64,000 nucleotides of DNA from Acidobacteriota bacterium (GCA_027459505.1 DAIDIE010000022.1:88819-152818); one strand, 5' to 3'. Positions 42,761-52,240 are shown, numbered from the stretch's first letter. Notes: generated from the letters alone by a model not told the origin. Translations and numbers: made by a program.

Positions 42761-43397
42761 ATGCCTGAGAATTCGGCTATGGCAGCCGTTCGGTCTTACC
42801 GGGAGCTACGGGTTTGGCAGCTTGCCATGGAGCTTGTCACCGAGGTCTATCCGATTGTTGCCAAGTTTCCAGGCGAGGAGCGCTACGCATTAGGCAGTCA
42901 AGTGAGGCGGGCAGTTGTCTCCGTCGCCGCAAACATCGCAGAAGGAGCCGCGCGCCGTCAGGTCCCTAGCTTTCTAAACCATTTGGCAATCGCTCGGGGG
43001 AGCCTCGCCGAAGTCGATACTCTCCTCTGTGTCTCAAGGAGCGAGCCACCGAGTCCTCCCTGCGGGAGGAGATCGCAGGTGGAGGGCCGCGAAATTCCCC
43101 CGGGGTCCCGACAAAGCGCAGTTTGCTTTGTTGGGGTGGGAAGGGCGGCCCCCCCCCGCGCGGGAGAGGAGCCCGGCATCGGCGGCTTCACGTTCTCACT
43201 GGAGAACGTGTCAGCGACCCAACGGAAAGCAATGCCAGCGGGCGGCTCAGGAGACGAGGCCGTGCCTCCAGCGCCTGGGTTACGCTTCTGAAGCGGAGCT
43301 TCGCGCTCCTCTGGAAAGGATACAGACACTCCGGCAGGGCATTTACGGGCTTTCCCGAAGCCTGCGGCCAGACCCCTGTCACGAGCCGGGGGACTGA
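42761..43397 (+). pseudogene. Four-helix-bundle (S23/IVP family) gene split by R1 element D
   Basis: The N-terminal part (42761-43036: RELRVWQLAMELVTEVYPI, RRAVVSVAANIAEGAARR) is typical of the four-helix-bundle family encoded in 23S rRNA intervening sequences and elsewhere. The C-terminal part (43269-43397: QRLGYASEAELRAPLERIQ...GLSRSLRP) is in another frame because 232 bp (R1-D, 43037-43268) sit between them. Deleting exactly that interval joins DTLLCVS to QRLGYASE in frame, so the interruption is recent and precise. As it stands the protein is truncated and ends in repeat-encoded residues. ATG 42779 is an alternative start. Confidence 0.85.
43037..43268 (+). repeat. R1 structured element, copy D (232 bp, long form)
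   Basis: AGGAGCGAGCCACCGAG...GAGGCCGTGCCTC. The long form carries the extra hairpin CCCGACAAAGC-GCAGTTT-GCTTTGTTGGG (one G-U pair) in addition to the two shared hairpins. A C9 run lies at about 43147-43156. Inserted without target-site duplication. Confidence 0.9.
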
Positions 43398-43419
43398 AAC
43401 CGCACAAGGCGGCCACCGA

Positions 43420-43590
43420 CAACTGACAACCGGCAACTGACAACCGGCAACTGACAACTGACAACCGGCCCACCGGCAACTGACAACTGACAACTGACAA
43501 CCGGCCAACGGCAACTGACAACTGACAACTGACAACTGACAACCGGCCAACGGCAACTGACAACTGACAACTGCCCCCTGTAAACTGTCA
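43420..43590 (+). repeat. Heptamer array (CAACTGA)n, longest copy
   Basis: About 170 bp of degenerate CAACTGA / CAACCGG units, in blocks of up to five consecutive exact CAACTGA copies separated by CAACCGGCCAACGG. It ends with CTGTAAACTGTCACCC directly in front of the rpe start codon, so it forms the whole upstream region of rpe. It lacks a Shine-Dalgarno. Confidence 0.8.
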
Positions 43591-43593
43591 CCC

Positions 43594-44271
43594 ATGCACG
43601 ACCCCCGCCCCTTCCACCTGGTCCCTTCCATTCTGGCCTGCGAATTTCATCACCTCGCCGATGAGGTGGCCGCCGCGGAAGCCGGTGGCGCCACCCGCTT
43701 CCAGGTTGATCTCATGGACGGCCATTTCGTCCCCAACATCTCCATGGGTCCGATGTTTGTGGAAATCCTGCGTGGCATGACCAGGCTGCCCATAGAAGCC
43801 CACCTCATGGTTTCTGATCCGGCGCAATGGATTGATCCCGTGGTGAAGGCGGGCGCCGGCTGGGTCATTGTGCATCAGGAAAGCACCCCTCACCTGGACC
43901 GCGCCCTGCAGCACATCGCTTCCCTGGGCGCCCGCCCGGCGGTGGCGCTGAACCCATCCACGCCGCTGGAAACCCTGGACGTGGTCCTCCCGCTGTGCCG
44001 GATGGTGCTGCTGATGACGGTGAATCCCGGCTTTGGCGGACAGAAATTTATCCCCTATGTGCTGGAGAAAGCCCGGGCGCTGCGCCAGCGGATTGTCGCG
44101 CGCGGCCTCGACTGCGACATAGAAGTGGATGGGGGCATTGACGAGCAGACCATCCGCCCCGCCGCCCAAGCCGGCGTGAACGTCTTTGTCGCCGGCTCGT
44201 CCGTCTTCGGCGATCCTCGCGGCCCAAAAGCCGCCGCGCAGTCATTGCTAGCCCGCCTGAATGAAAAGTGA
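43594..44271 (+). CDS. rpe: Ribulose-phosphate 3-epimerase
   Basis: 225 residues, TIM barrel. Family signatures HLVPSILACEFHHLADEV, VDLMDGHFVPNISMGP (metal His/Asp), HLMVSDP, LMTVNPGFGGQKFIP and DGGIDEQT are all intact. It interconverts ribulose-5-P and xylulose-5-P and so completes the pentose-phosphate set just upstream. It is separated from opcA by the broken four-helix-bundle gene and repeats. No ribosome site upstream, because the heptamer array reaches the ATG. Confidence 0.95.
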   Translation: MHDPRPFHLVPSILACEFHHLADEVAAAEAGGATRFQVDLMDGHFVPNISMGPMFVEILRGMTRLPIEAHLMVSDPAQWIDPVVKAGAGWVIVHQESTPHLDRALQHIASLGARPAVALNPSTPLETLDVVLPLCRMVLLMTVNPGFGGQKFIPYVLEKARALRQRIVARGLDCDIEVDGGIDEQTIRPAAQAGVNVFVAGSSVFGDPRGPKAAAQSLLARLNEK

Positions 44272-44681
44272 GCCGTGCGCTCGGGCAGCGCACTGTTCAC
44301 AGTAGGAGGACCAGGAACGTCAGCCTGCAGTGCCGCTCCAGCGCAGGCGGACCACAAACAGTGCACAGTACACAGTTGACAGTTAACAGTTCACCGTAGG
44401 CGCGCCACGTCCGTAAGCGCCGCCGCCAAGGTCATCTGTTGCCGATGGTCGTTGAGAAACAAGCGCTGGGCTAGTGCGCGCCGCCCGTCCCCACCGCGCC
44501 CCACGGTGCACTGTAACCCGTAAACCGTGCACTGCTCGGGCCGTGCGCGCCGTCAGCCCTCACCACAACTGACAACCGACAACCGACAACTGCCTCCGCC
44601 CCCACCGCGCCCTACCGACAACCGACAACCGACAACTGGCAACTGACCCCGACAACCCCCCTTGACCTTCCCCCCCGCCTC
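44272..44681. repeat. Repeat-rich intergenic region between rpe and the IclR gene
   Basis: Heptamer arrays at about 44358-44400 (GTGCACAGTACACAGTTGACAG) and 44500-44650 (CCCACGGTGCACTGTAACCC, then CAACTGACAACCGACAACC), separated by GC-rich sequence. No gene or promoter recognised. Confidence 0.6.
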
Positions 44682-45608
44682 ATGCGATCTTCCCCTATCG
44701 CAATCGTGAACCCAGCGTTTCACTGTATGAAACACGTGCCCGAGGCTGACCAGAATCCCGCACCGGCGGCGCGCAGCGGCGCCCATCCCGCCTCCCGCCC
44801 CGACCCCTACATCGTCGACGCGGTCACCTGCGCCCTGGATGTGCTGGACGCCTTCCAGGGCGCCGGCGAGCTCGGCCTGGAAGACATCCGCCGCGCCACC
44901 GGACTCACCAAAAGCCGCAGCTTCCGCCTGCTGCACACGCTGGCCGCGCGCGGCTACGTGGAGAAGTCCACCGACGGCGCCCGCTATCGCCTCGGCATTC
45001 GCATCTGCGAGCGCGCCGCCCAGGTGCGCCGCGATCTGCGCCGGGTCGCTTTGGACGTGATGCGGCCGCTGTCGCAGCGCTTCAACGAAAGCGTGAACCT
45101 GGGTGTGCTGCAGGGCGGGGAAGTCCTCTACCTCGACATTCTGGAAAGCAGCCGTCCCTTCCGCATGGCGGCCTCGGTGGGAAGCCGCATGCCGGTGGAA
45201 TCGACGGCGCTGGGCAAGGTGATTGCCGCCCACCTGCCCGCCGAAGAGTGTGCCGCGCTGCCCTGCTCGTCTCCGGAGACCTTTCGCCGCGAGCTGCAGT
45301 TAGCGCGCCGCCGCGGCTACGCCCTCGATCCGGAAGAGAACGAGCCCGGCGTGAGCTGTATTGGGGCGGCGCTGCTCGATCCTTCGGGTTACCCGGTCGG
45401 AGCAATTTCTATCTCGGGACCGACGCATCGCATGAGCGCGCAGCGCCGCGAGATGGCCGAGGCGTTGCTTGACGCCTGCGACGCCGCCGCGCTGCGATTG
45501 GGTGGCGATGGCGAGCGTCCGTCGAAGCAAGGGCATAGACAAGGTTCCCGGTACAGCTCCCACAATGGCGCCGCTCCCGGCGCCGCCGGCCGGAGGTTGC
45601 ATGACTGA
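44682..45608 (+). CDS. IclR-family transcriptional regulator
   Basis: 308 residues: N-terminal winged helix (ALDVLDAFQGAGELGLEDIRRATGLTKSRSFRLLHTLAARGYVEK) and a C-terminal effector domain (VGSRMPVESTALGKVIAAHL, GVSCIGAALLDPSGYPVGAISISGP). IclR members of this type regulate sugar-acid use (KdgR-like). It overlaps the kdgK gene by 8 bp, so it heads the hexuronate operon. Start uncertain: ATG 44682 or ATG 44727, neither with a clear ribosome site. Confidence 0.88.
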   Translation: MRSSPIAIVNPAFHCMKHVPEADQNPAPAARSGAHPASRPDPYIVDAVTCALDVLDAFQGAGELGLEDIRRATGLTKSRSFRLLHTLAARGYVEKSTDGARYRLGIRICERAAQVRRDLRRVALDVMRPLSQRFNESVNLGVLQGGEVLYLDILESSRPFRMAASVGSRMPVESTALGKVIAAHLPAEECAALPCSSPETFRRELQLARRRGYALDPEENEPGVSCIGAALLDPSGYPVGAISISGPTHRMSAQRREMAEALLDACDAAALRLGGDGERPSKQGHRQGSRYSSHNGAAPGAAGRRLHD

Positions 45609-46746
45609 TTCCGTGGCCGCTTTCGAGCTGCCCCTGCGGCCCTCCAGCGCGGCGCGTTTCGACCTGGTCAGCCTGGGAGAGGTGATGTTGCGCCTTGATC
45701 CCGGCGACTTCCGCATCGCCACCACGCGGCAGTTCCGCGCCTGGGAGGGTGGCGGAGAATACAACGTGGCGCGCGGCCTGGCGCGCTGCTTTGGACTGCG
45801 CACCGCGGTGGTCACCGCCTTCGCCGATAACCCGGTGGGACGCCTGATCGAAGACCTCATGCGCCAGGGCGGCGTCGATCTGCGCTTTGTGCGCTGGCTT
45901 CCCCACGATGGCGTGGGGCGCAGCGTGCGCAATGGGCTGAACTTCACCGAGCGCGGCTTCGGCCTGCGCGCGGCGCTGGGCTGCTCCGACCGCGGACACA
46001 CCGCCGCCTCGCAACTGCGTCCGGGAGAGATCGACTGGGACGCGGTCTTTGCCGGAACCAAAGGGCAGGGAAGCGCCGCCGGGGGCGGGGCGCGCTGGTT
46101 CCATACCGGAGGCATCTTCGCCGCTCTTTCGGAAACCACCGCCGCCGTCGCCGAGGAGGCCATGCGCGCCGCCCGCCGCCATGGCGTGGTGGTCTCCTAC
46201 GACCTCAACTACCGCCCCTCGCTGTGGAAGTCGATTGGGGGCAGCGCGCGCGCCCAGCAGGTGAACCGCACGCTCGCGCCGCTGGTGGACGTGATGTTTG
46301 GCAACGAGGAAGACTTCACCGCCGCGCTCGGCTTCCAGGTGGAAGGCGCCGACGAGCACCTGCTGCAACTGGAAACCGCCGGCTTCCGCCGCATGATGGA
46401 GAGGGTGGTCGAGAGCTTTCCCAATCTCAAGGTCATCGCCACCACGCTGCGCCACGCGCATACCGCCTCGCGTAACGACTGGGGCGCCATCTGCTACGCC
46501 GGCGGCCAACTCTATGAGGCGCCCGGCTGGAAGCAACTGGAAATCTATGACCGCGTTGGCGGCGGCGACTCGTTCGCCTCGGGCTTTATTTATGGATTGC
46601 TCAGCGGGCGCGGCCCGCAATGGGCGCTGGAGTGCGGCGCCGCGCATGGCGCGCTGGCGATGACCACTCCCGGGGACACCAGCATGGTCACCCAGTCCGA
46701 AGTCGAGCGCGCCATGAAACGCGGCTCCGCCAGAGTAGATCGCTAA
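45601..46746 (+). CDS. kdgK: PfkB-family sugar kinase, probably 2-keto-3-deoxygluconate kinase
   Basis: 381 residues from ATG 45601, preceded by GGAGG; the track start at 45469 is in a region overlapping iclR and is rejected. PfkB fold: VSLGEVMLRLDPGDF, GGGEYNVARGLARCFG, VVSYDLNYRPSLWKS, and catalytic DRVGGGDSFASGFIYGLL with the Asp base. Substrate KDG is inferred from eda and manD downstream: the product KDPG would be cleaved by Eda. The operon is interrupted by a 470-bp repeat region before eda. Confidence 0.82.
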   Translation: MTDSVAAFELPLRPSSAARFDLVSLGEVMLRLDPGDFRIATTRQFRAWEGGGEYNVARGLARCFGLRTAVVTAFADNPVGRLIEDLMRQGGVDLRFVRWLPHDGVGRSVRNGLNFTERGFGLRAALGCSDRGHTAASQLRPGEIDWDAVFAGTKGQGSAAGGGARWFHTGGIFAALSETTAAVAEEAMRAARRHGVVVSYDLNYRPSLWKSIGGSARAQQVNRTLAPLVDVMFGNEEDFTAALGFQVEGADEHLLQLETAGFRRMMERVVESFPNLKVIATTLRHAHTASRNDWGAICYAGGQLYEAPGWKQLEIYDRVGGGDSFASGFIYGLLSGRGPQWALECGAAHGALAMTTPGDTSMVTQSEVERAMKRGSARVDR

Positions 46747-46754
46747 GAAAGGAG

Positions 46755-47215
46755 AAGTTGCCAGTCAGGTCAGTTGTCAGTTGCCAGTTGTCAGTTGTGA
46801 GTCGTGAGTTGCCAGTTGTGAGTTGTCAGTTGCCAGCTCAGTTATCAGCTAACCTCTGGGCGCAAACCGTGCGCTGTTCGTTTCTGTTTAGCCGAGGTCA
46901 AGCGCGCCGTTAACGATCAGTAACGCCCCACGGTAAACCGTCAACTGTAAACTGTGAACTGTAAGCCGTCCGTCGTGCGCTGTTCGTTTCTGTTTAGCCG
47001 AGGTCAAGCCGCGCCGCCAACGATCAGCAACGCCCCACGGTGAACTGTAAACTGTGAACTGTAAACTGTTCGCCGTGCGCTGTTCGTTTCTGTTTAGCCG
47101 AGGTCAGCCGCGCCGTTAACGATCAGCAACGCCCCACGGTAAACCGTCAACTGTAAACTGCTGCGCAGCCCCCGGCAACCGACAACTGACAACCGACAAC
47201 CGACAACTGCCCCCC
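46755..47215 (+). repeat. Heptamer array plus three ~100-bp tandem cassettes
   Basis: 46755-46850 is a GTTGTCAGTTGCCAGTTG array. Then three near-identical units start at 46869, 46975 and 47075 (spacing 106 and 100 bp). Each begins GTGCGCTGTTCGTTTCTGTTTAGCCGAGGTCA, continues with GATCAGCAACGCCCCACGGT and ends in GTAAACTGTGAACTGT heptamers. CAACTGACAACCGACAAC and a C9 run then lead straight into the eda ATG. No gene supported. Confidence 0.8.
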
Positions 47216-47218
47216 CCC

Positions 47219-47875
47219 ATGTCTCCCACTCTCCAACGCATACATGCCACCGGCCTGGTGCCGGTCATCCGCGCCGAGTCCGCCGAAACCGCGGTGCGCG
47301 CCATTGACGCGGTGCGCGCCGGCGGCGTGGACGTCGTTGAAATCACCATGACCGTGCCCGGCGCCATCGACGTGATTGCCCAGGTCGCCCGCCGCTGCGG
47401 TGACAGTGTGGTCGTGGGCGCGGGCACCGTGCTGGACGAGGTGACCGCTCGGCAGTGCATCCTGGCCGGGGCGCAGTTCGTCGTGAGTCCCGCCCTCGAC
47501 CTCGCAACGATTGCCTGCTGCCGCCGCTATGGCGTGCCCATCGTGCCCGGCGCGCTGACGCCTACTGAAATCGTTGCCGCCTGGACGGCGGGCGCGGACG
47601 CGGTGAAGGTCTTTCCCGCCGGCGCCCTGGGCGGCCCTTCTTATATCAAGTCGCTGAAGGCCCCGCTGCCGCGGATTCCGCTGCTGCCCACCGGAGGCGT
47701 AAGTCTCACCACCGCCGCTGCTTTTATCCAGGCTGGCGCCTGGGCGCTGGGCGTGGGCGCCGACCTGATCGATCTCAAACTGCTGGCCAAAGGCGAGGAC
47801 ACGGTGATCTCCGAACGCGCCCGCCAGTTCGTCAACATCGTTGCCGAGGCGCGCGCCGCCTCCGGGAGCAAGTGA
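47219..47875 (+). CDS. eda: 2-dehydro-3-deoxy-phosphogluconate aldolase (KDPG aldolase)
   Basis: 218-residue class I aldolase TIM barrel: [36 protein letters not shown] (catalytic Glu), [15 protein letters not shown] and the Schiff-base Lys in [21 protein letters not shown]. It splits KDPG into pyruvate and glyceraldehyde-3-P. The ATG follows a C9 tract and heptamer array, with no Shine-Dalgarno. manD starts at or 6 bp after its stop. Confidence 0.94.
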   Translation: MSPTLQRIHATGLVPVIRAESAETAVRAIDAVRAGGVDVVEITMTVPGAIDVIAQVARRCGDSVVVGAGTVLDEVTARQCILAGAQFVVSPALDLATIACCRRYGVPIVPGALTPTEIVAAWTAGADAVKVFPAGALGGPSYIKSLKAPLPRIPLLPTGGVSLTTAAAFIQAGAWALGVGADLIDLKLLAKGEDTVISERARQFVNIVAEARAASGSK

Positions 47876-47880
47876 ACGCC

Positions 47881-49089
47881 ATGAAGATCAAAGACGCCAA
47901 GGTTTTCGTAAGCTGTCCCGACCGCAACTTCATCACCCTGAAGATTTACACCGACCAGGGCATCTACGGGCTGGGTGACGCCACCCTCAACGGCCGTGAA
48001 CTCTCCGTGGCCAGTTACCTGAGCGATCACGTCATCCCCTGCCTGATCGGCCGCGATCCCTTCCAGACCGAAGACATCTGGCAGTACCTCTACAAGGGCG
48101 CCTACTGGCGCCGCGGTCCGGTCACCATGACCGCGATTGCCGCGGTGGACATGGCGCTGTGGGACATCAAGGGCAAGGCGCTCAATACCCCGGTATATAA
48201 CCTGCTGGGCGGCAAGAGCCGCACCGGCGTGCTGGTCTACGGACACGCCAACGGCCGCGACATCGCCGAGACGGTGGACCGGGTAGGCGAATACATGGGC
48301 CTGGGTTACAAGGCGATTCGCGCCCAGAGCGGCATTCCCGGCCTGGAGTCGACTTATGGCGTGGCCAAAGACAAGCTCTTTTACGAGCCCGCCGAAAAGG
48401 GCTTGCCGCCCGAAAACCTGTGGTCCACCGAAAAGTATCTGCTGCACGTCCCCAAGCTCTTTGAGACCTTGCGCGTGAAGTACGGGGAAGACGTGCACCT
48501 GCTGCACGACGCGCATCACCGTCTGCGGCCCATTGAAGCGGCGCGGCTGGGCAAGAGCCTGGAACCCTACCACCTGTTTTGGCTGGAAGACCCCGTACCG
48601 GCGGAGTTGCAGGAAGGCTTCCGTCTCATCCGCCAGCACACCACCACCCCGCTCGCGGTGGGCGAGGTGTTTAACGCTATCTGGGATGCCAACCTGCTCT
48701 TCACCGAGCAATTGGTCGACTACATTCGCACCACCGTGGTCCACGGCGGCGGTATCACCCATCTCAAGAAGATGGCCAGCATGGCGGAGATCTACCACGT
48801 ACTGACCGGCTGTCATGGCGCCACGGACTTGTCGCCGGTGGCGATGGCGGCGGCCCTGCACTTCGACATCAGCATCAATAACTTCGGCATTCAGGAGTAC
48901 ATGCGCCACACGGACAAGACCGATGAGGTGTTTCCGCACGCCTATTACTTCAAAGACGGCATGCTGTATCCGGGAGACCAGCCGGGGCTGGGCGTCGACT
49001 ACGACGAGAAGCTCGCGGAAAAGTTTCCTTACGAGCGCGCCTACCTGCCGGTAAACCGCAAACTCGATGGAACGATGTACAACTGGTAG
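47881..49089 (+). CDS. manD: D-mannonate dehydratase (ManD, enolase superfamily)
   Basis: 402 residues from ATG 47881 (MKIKDAKVF matches family N-termini); GTG 47872 overlapping the eda stop is the alternative. Enolase-superfamily fold: [49 protein letters not shown], metal Asp/Glu in [16 protein letters not shown] and GEVF, and [10 protein letters not shown]. It dehydrates D-mannonate (some homologues D-gluconate) to KDG, upstream of kdgK. No uxuA needed. Confidence 0.93.
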   Translation: MKIKDAKVFVSCPDRNFITLKIYTDQGIYGLGDATLNGRELSVASYLSDHVIPCLIGRDPFQTEDIWQYLYKGAYWRRGPVTMTAIAAVDMALWDIKGKALNTPVYNLLGGKSRTGVLVYGHANGRDIAETVDRVGEYMGLGYKAIRAQSGIPGLESTYGVAKDKLFYEPAEKGLPPENLWSTEKYLLHVPKLFETLRVKYGEDVHLLHDAHHRLRPIEAARLGKSLEPYHLFWLEDPVPAELQEGFRLIRQHTTTPLAVGEVFNAIWDANLLFTEQLVDYIRTTVVHGGGITHLKKMASMAEIYHVLTGCHGATDLSPVAMAAALHFDISINNFGIQEYMRHTDKTDEVFPHAYYFKDGMLYPGDQPGLGVDYDEKLAEKFPYERAYLPVNRKLDGTMYNW

Positions 49090-49102
49090 AGGAGGGACCG
49101 TC

Positions 49103-49879
49103 GTGGGCTTTCGCCAACTTGAACTCAATGGACGCACCGCGGTTGTCATTGGCGGTACTTCGGGAATTGGTCTGGCCATCGCGCGCGGGCTGGCCGAAGC
49201 CGGCGCCGACGTGGTCGCCACCGCGCGCAAACAGGAAAACGTGGACGCCGCCGCGGCGCAGATGGAAGCCCTCGGGCGCCGCAGTCTGCGCCAGACTTGC
49301 GACGTCACCAGCCGCGAGTCGATCCAGGCATTGCTGGACGCCAGTGTGGCCGAGTTCGGCAAGGTCGACATCCTGGTGAACTCCGCCGGCCGCACCAAAC
49401 GCACGCCCACCGTGGACGTGCCCGAGCAGGAGTGGAACGACATCATGGAGACCAACCTGACCGGACTGCTGCGCGCCTGCCAGATCTTCGGCCGCCACAT
49501 GATCGAGCGCAAGTACGGGCGCATTATCAACATCGCCTCGCTGAGCTCCTTTGTGGCGCTCTACGAGGTTGCCGCTTACACCGCCAGCAAGGCGGCGGTG
49601 GCGGCGCTGACCAAATCGCTGGCGGTGGAGTGGGCGCCGTTCGGCGTAAACGTCAACGCCATTGCTCCGGGCGTCTTCCGCACCGCGCTGAACACCAACC
49701 TGCTGGACAACACCCCGCGCGGACAGGAGTTCAAGCTGCGCACCCCAATGCGCCGCTTCGGCAACGTCGACGAGCTGGCGGGCGCGGGCGTCTTCCTGGC
49801 TTCGGAAGCGGCCAGCTTCGTCACCGGCCATGTGCTGGCGGTAGACGGCGGCTTTTTGGCCAGCGGCGTCAATCAGTAG
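49103..49879 (+). CDS. SDR-family oxidoreductase (putative aldonate dehydrogenase)
   Basis: 258 residues from GTG 49103, with a GAGGAGG site about 7 nt before; the track start 49067 lies inside manD. Classical SDR: GGTSGIGLAIARGLAEAG (cofactor), NSAGRTKR, catalytic Ser-Tyr-Lys in IASLSSFVALYEVAAYTASKAAVAALTKSL, and C-terminal GHVLAVDGGF. In this operon it could act as fructuronate reductase/mannonate dehydrogenase or gluconate 5-dehydrogenase; the substrate is inferred only from neighbours. A heptamer array starts at its stop codon. Confidence 0.85.
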   Translation: MGFRQLELNGRTAVVIGGTSGIGLAIARGLAEAGADVVATARKQENVDAAAAQMEALGRRSLRQTCDVTSRESIQALLDASVAEFGKVDILVNSAGRTKRTPTVDVPEQEWNDIMETNLTGLLRACQIFGRHMIERKYGRIINIASLSSFVALYEVAAYTASKAAVAALTKSLAVEWAPFGVNVNAIAPGVFRTALNTNLLDNTPRGQEFKLRTPMRRFGNVDELAGAGVFLASEAASFVTGHVLAVDGGFLASGVNQ

Positions 49880-49978
49880 TTGTCAGTCAGTTGTCAGTTG
49901 CCAGTTGTCAGTTGTCAGTGCCGGTCGCCAGTTGTCAGTAGCAGTCGCCGGTTGTCAGTGGCAAGTCCTCAGTTGTCC
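49880..49978 (+). repeat. Heptamer array after the SDR gene
   Basis: TTGTCAGTCAGTTGTCAGTTGCCAG and degenerate copies begin at the SDR stop codon and run to the terminator hairpin. Confidence 0.7.
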
Positions 49979-49980
49979 AA

Positions 49981-50015
49981 AACAAAGGGCTGGAGCGAAG
50001 CTCCAGCCCTTTGTT
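49981..50015. terminator. Bidirectional terminator hairpin between SDR and esterase genes
   Basis: AACAAAGGGCTGGAGC-GAA-GCTCCAGCCCTTTGTT, a perfect 16-bp stem with a 3-nt loop, followed by CCGTTTTATG; on the opposite strand it is followed by TTGGACAACT. Sits between convergent genes. Confidence 0.75.
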
Positions 50016-50027
50016 CCGTTTTATGCG

Positions 50028-50095
50028 GAGGTCAATCCACGGCGCCCGACGAACAGCCCCGCCGTACGGTCAACTGACAACCGTCAACTGACAAC
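50028..50095 (+). repeat. Cassette R3 plus short heptamer run
   Basis: GGAGGTCAATCCACGGCGCCC...CAGCCCCGCCGTACGGTCAACTGACAACC: a copy of the 45-bp cassette also found at ~46893 and ~60382. The esterase stop codon lies inside its end. Confidence 0.5.
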
Positions 50096-51724
50096 TCACT
50101 TCTGGCTCTTCTCCACCAGATTCATCTGCTTCTCCCACGGATCACGTCCTCCCGTGGCGGTGCCCTGTGGCGTGAAGATCATCAAGCCATCCCCCTGCTG
50201 GCTGTAACGCGGCCAATGCGCCAGTCCTGCTCCGTTGGGGTTGCCGGTCTTGGCGAAGTTCACCCAGTAGGCGTGCATGGTGCGCGCCATTTGTTCATCC
50301 TGCGCGCTGGTCTTTTTGCCGTAGTGAAAGCGCACGGTATCAAACGCGAAGGGGATTTCGGTGGCGTGCGGCGCTCCCGGCCACTTGGGACGCATGCTGG
50401 TCGCGACATAAGAGAAGCGGTACACGTAAGTGGGCTGCCCTTTTTGCGCGACGCTGGCCGCGACAAAGCGTGCCGGCTCGAGCATGATGCGCTCCGAACC
50501 CACCCGCTCGCGTAAAGCCATCAGCTTCGCTTTGCCGCTGGGGTCAAACAGTTGCTGCGCCTCCTGACTCTGCGCACCGAAGCTGGAGAACAATTGCTGC
50601 TCATTCGCTGCGGGCAGCGGCCCGATGTCCATGCTGTTGGCCCCGGTCACGATCGGTACGGCAACCTCCTTGCCTTCCTTGTAGGCCTGCTCGACTGGCT
50701 CGGGCATGATCTTGCCGTCAATCATGGGCCCGGAGTAGATGTCGCGCTGCTTGCCCATGCTGGCCATATTGATGCCGTCAACGATCTGGTGCGCGGAGAG
50801 GCGGCGCAGCGCGGCCAGCGCCGCGGCTCCGGTCCCGTGGATCCCCATATGGCGGGCGAAGTTGACGCCCAGCTGCACGGCGGAGGGACGCGTCGCGGTC
50901 GAGGTGTTGAGTTGCGGCGGCGGCAGGATGTTGTCGCGTCCGCCACCGGACTCGACCATGGCGCGCTCGAACAGCCCGCGCGCCAGCGGCGAGGTCATCA
51001 GCATGTTCACCGACATGCCGCCCGCCGACTCGCCAAAGATGGTGACCTGATTGGGGTCACCGCCAAACTGCCCAATGTTCTGTTGCACCCATTTCAGCGC
51101 GGCAATCTGGTCGAGGAAGGCGTAGTTGCCCAGCGGCTGTCCCTGCTGCTCTTTCAACAGCGCCGGGAAAGCGAAAAAGCCGAAACGCCCGAGGCGGTAA
51201 TTGAAGCTGACGAAGACCAGGCCATCCTGCGCGAAGCGGTAGCCGTCGTAGACGCTCGGCGAGGAGCCGCCATTGACGAAGCCGCCGCCGTAGATCCAGA
51301 CCATCACCGGCAGGTGTTTGCCGGTGGCGTTGCGCGGCCGCCAGACGTTGAGGTACAGGCAGTTCTCGCTGGGCGTGTTGCCGAGCGGGGCGGCGTCACC
51401 GGGAAAAGGAAGCTGCATGCAGTCGGGTCCGTACTGGGTGGCGGAGCGGATGTTGTCCCACCCCTTCACCGGCTGCGGCGCCCGCCAGCGCAGCTTGCCG
51501 ATGGGCGGCTGCGCGAAGGGAATGCCGAGAAAGGCGTCCACGCCGCGTTCCACCTTGCCGCGTACGCGCCCGCTGGCGATGCGCACCACGGGACCCGCAT
51601 GGGCAGCCGCCGCGGCCGCTTTTTTGTGCGCGGCTTGATGATGAGCTTGTTGGGAGGCTTGCAGGGAGAAAGGCAGGAAAAGACTGAAGGCGCCGGCCAG
51701 CGCAGCAAGGATTGGTTTCCGCAT
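50096..51724 (-). CDS. Secreted type B carboxylesterase
   Basis: 542 residues from ATG 51724, where MRKPILAALAGAFSLFLPFSLQAS is a signal peptide; the track start (51820) adds an unlikely leader. Alpha/beta-hydrolase of the carboxylesterase/cholinesterase type: oxyanion GGGFVNGG, nucleophile elbow FGESAGGMSVN (Ser), acid and His regions downstream (ATEIPFAFDTV). FLGIPFAQPPIGKLRWRAPQP is the usual N-terminal block. Hydrolyses small esters; could deacetylate or deacylate plant-derived compounds. Heptamer array adjoins the stop. Confidence 0.92.
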   Translation of the reverse strand: MRKPILAALAGAFSLFLPFSLQASQQAHHQAAHKKAAAAAAHAGPVVRIASGRVRGKVERGVDAFLGIPFAQPPIGKLRWRAPQPVKGWDNIRSATQYGPDCMQLPFPGDAAPLGNTPSENCLYLNVWRPRNATGKHLPVMVWIYGGGFVNGGSSPSVYDGYRFAQDGLVFVSFNYRLGRFGFFAFPALLKEQQGQPLGNYAFLDQIAALKWVQQNIGQFGGDPNQVTIFGESAGGMSVNMLMTSPLARGLFERAMVESGGGRDNILPPPQLNTSTATRPSAVQLGVNFARHMGIHGTGAAALAALRRLSAHQIVDGINMASMGKQRDIYSGPMIDGKIMPEPVEQAYKEGKEVAVPIVTGANSMDIGPLPAANEQQLFSSFGAQSQEAQQLFDPSGKAKLMALRERVGSERIMLEPARFVAASVAQKGQPTYVYRFSYVATSMRPKWPGAPHATEIPFAFDTVRFHYGKKTSAQDEQMARTMHAYWVNFAKTGNPNGAGLAHWPRYSQQGDGLMIFTPQGTATGGRDPWEKQMNLVEKSQK

Positions 51725-51929
51725 TGTCTTTTGTTCCCCGGACGATTGGATTGGACCGCAAGGACATTCGCACTCGCAACCGCGGGGCTGCCATATGAAC
51801 TTGCCACGCGCACTCGCCACCGCGGGGCGAATCCCTTTCAGCCTACGCCCCTTGCGCCCCCTGCGTCCACTATTGTCGTTGCAAGGACGATCCGCAAAAT
51901 CAACGAATCCGCCGGGCGGCCCGACCCTA

Positions 51930-52114
51930 AGGAGCGAGCTCCAGAGCCCTCCCTCTGGAAGGAATCGTCGGAGGCGACCTCCACTGGAGGACCGCGTGGC
52001 TCGCGCGGGATGAATACCTCATCGCGGCGGCTTCACGGTTAACCGGAGAGCGTGTCAGCGACCCCACGCCGGACAATGCTGGCGGACGGCTGAAGAAACG
52101 AAGCCGCGCTCCCC
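51930..52114 (+). repeat. R1 structured element, copy H (divergent)
   Basis: AGGAGCGAGCTCCAGAGCCC...GAAGCCGCGCTCCC, 185 bp, alignable with R1 over the length (GCGGCGGCTTCACGG, GTGTCAGCGACCC, GGCGGACGGCTGAAGAAACGAAGCC) but much diverged. It is upstream of the fructokinase gene. The rest of 51725-51929 shows nothing supportable. Confidence 0.65.
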
Positions 52115-52139
52115 TAAGTGCGAAGGTATGGCAATATAG

Positions 52140-52153
52140 TTGTAAATACAGAT
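52140..52153 (+). promoter_or_regulatory. Candidate operator TTGTAAATACAGAT before fructokinase
   Basis: Matches 12 of 14 bases with the reverse complement of ATTTGTATTGACAA at 54512-54525 in front of GH32. It overlaps a possible -10 (TATAGT, 52135-52140). Likely target of the GntR-LacI regulator encoded next door (inference). Confidence 0.45.
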
Positions 52154-52240
52154 GCGTTTATCCTGTCAGTACATGTCAGCCCCAACGCGAACGGCGGTGA
52201 CTTCCTGCCGCGTTGGAGGTCCCTTGACCGTGCGGGCCGT

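Noticed and set aside
43036-43270. CA dinucleotide on both sides of R1-D as a target-site duplication
   Set aside because: Removing one CA with the element would break the reading frame of the four-helix-bundle gene, while removing only 232 bp restores it.
43420-43590. Tandem repeats that could be mistaken for a CRISPR array
   Set aside because: Units are 7 bp with no unique spacers of 30 bp and no cas genes; they are degenerate heptamer arrays.
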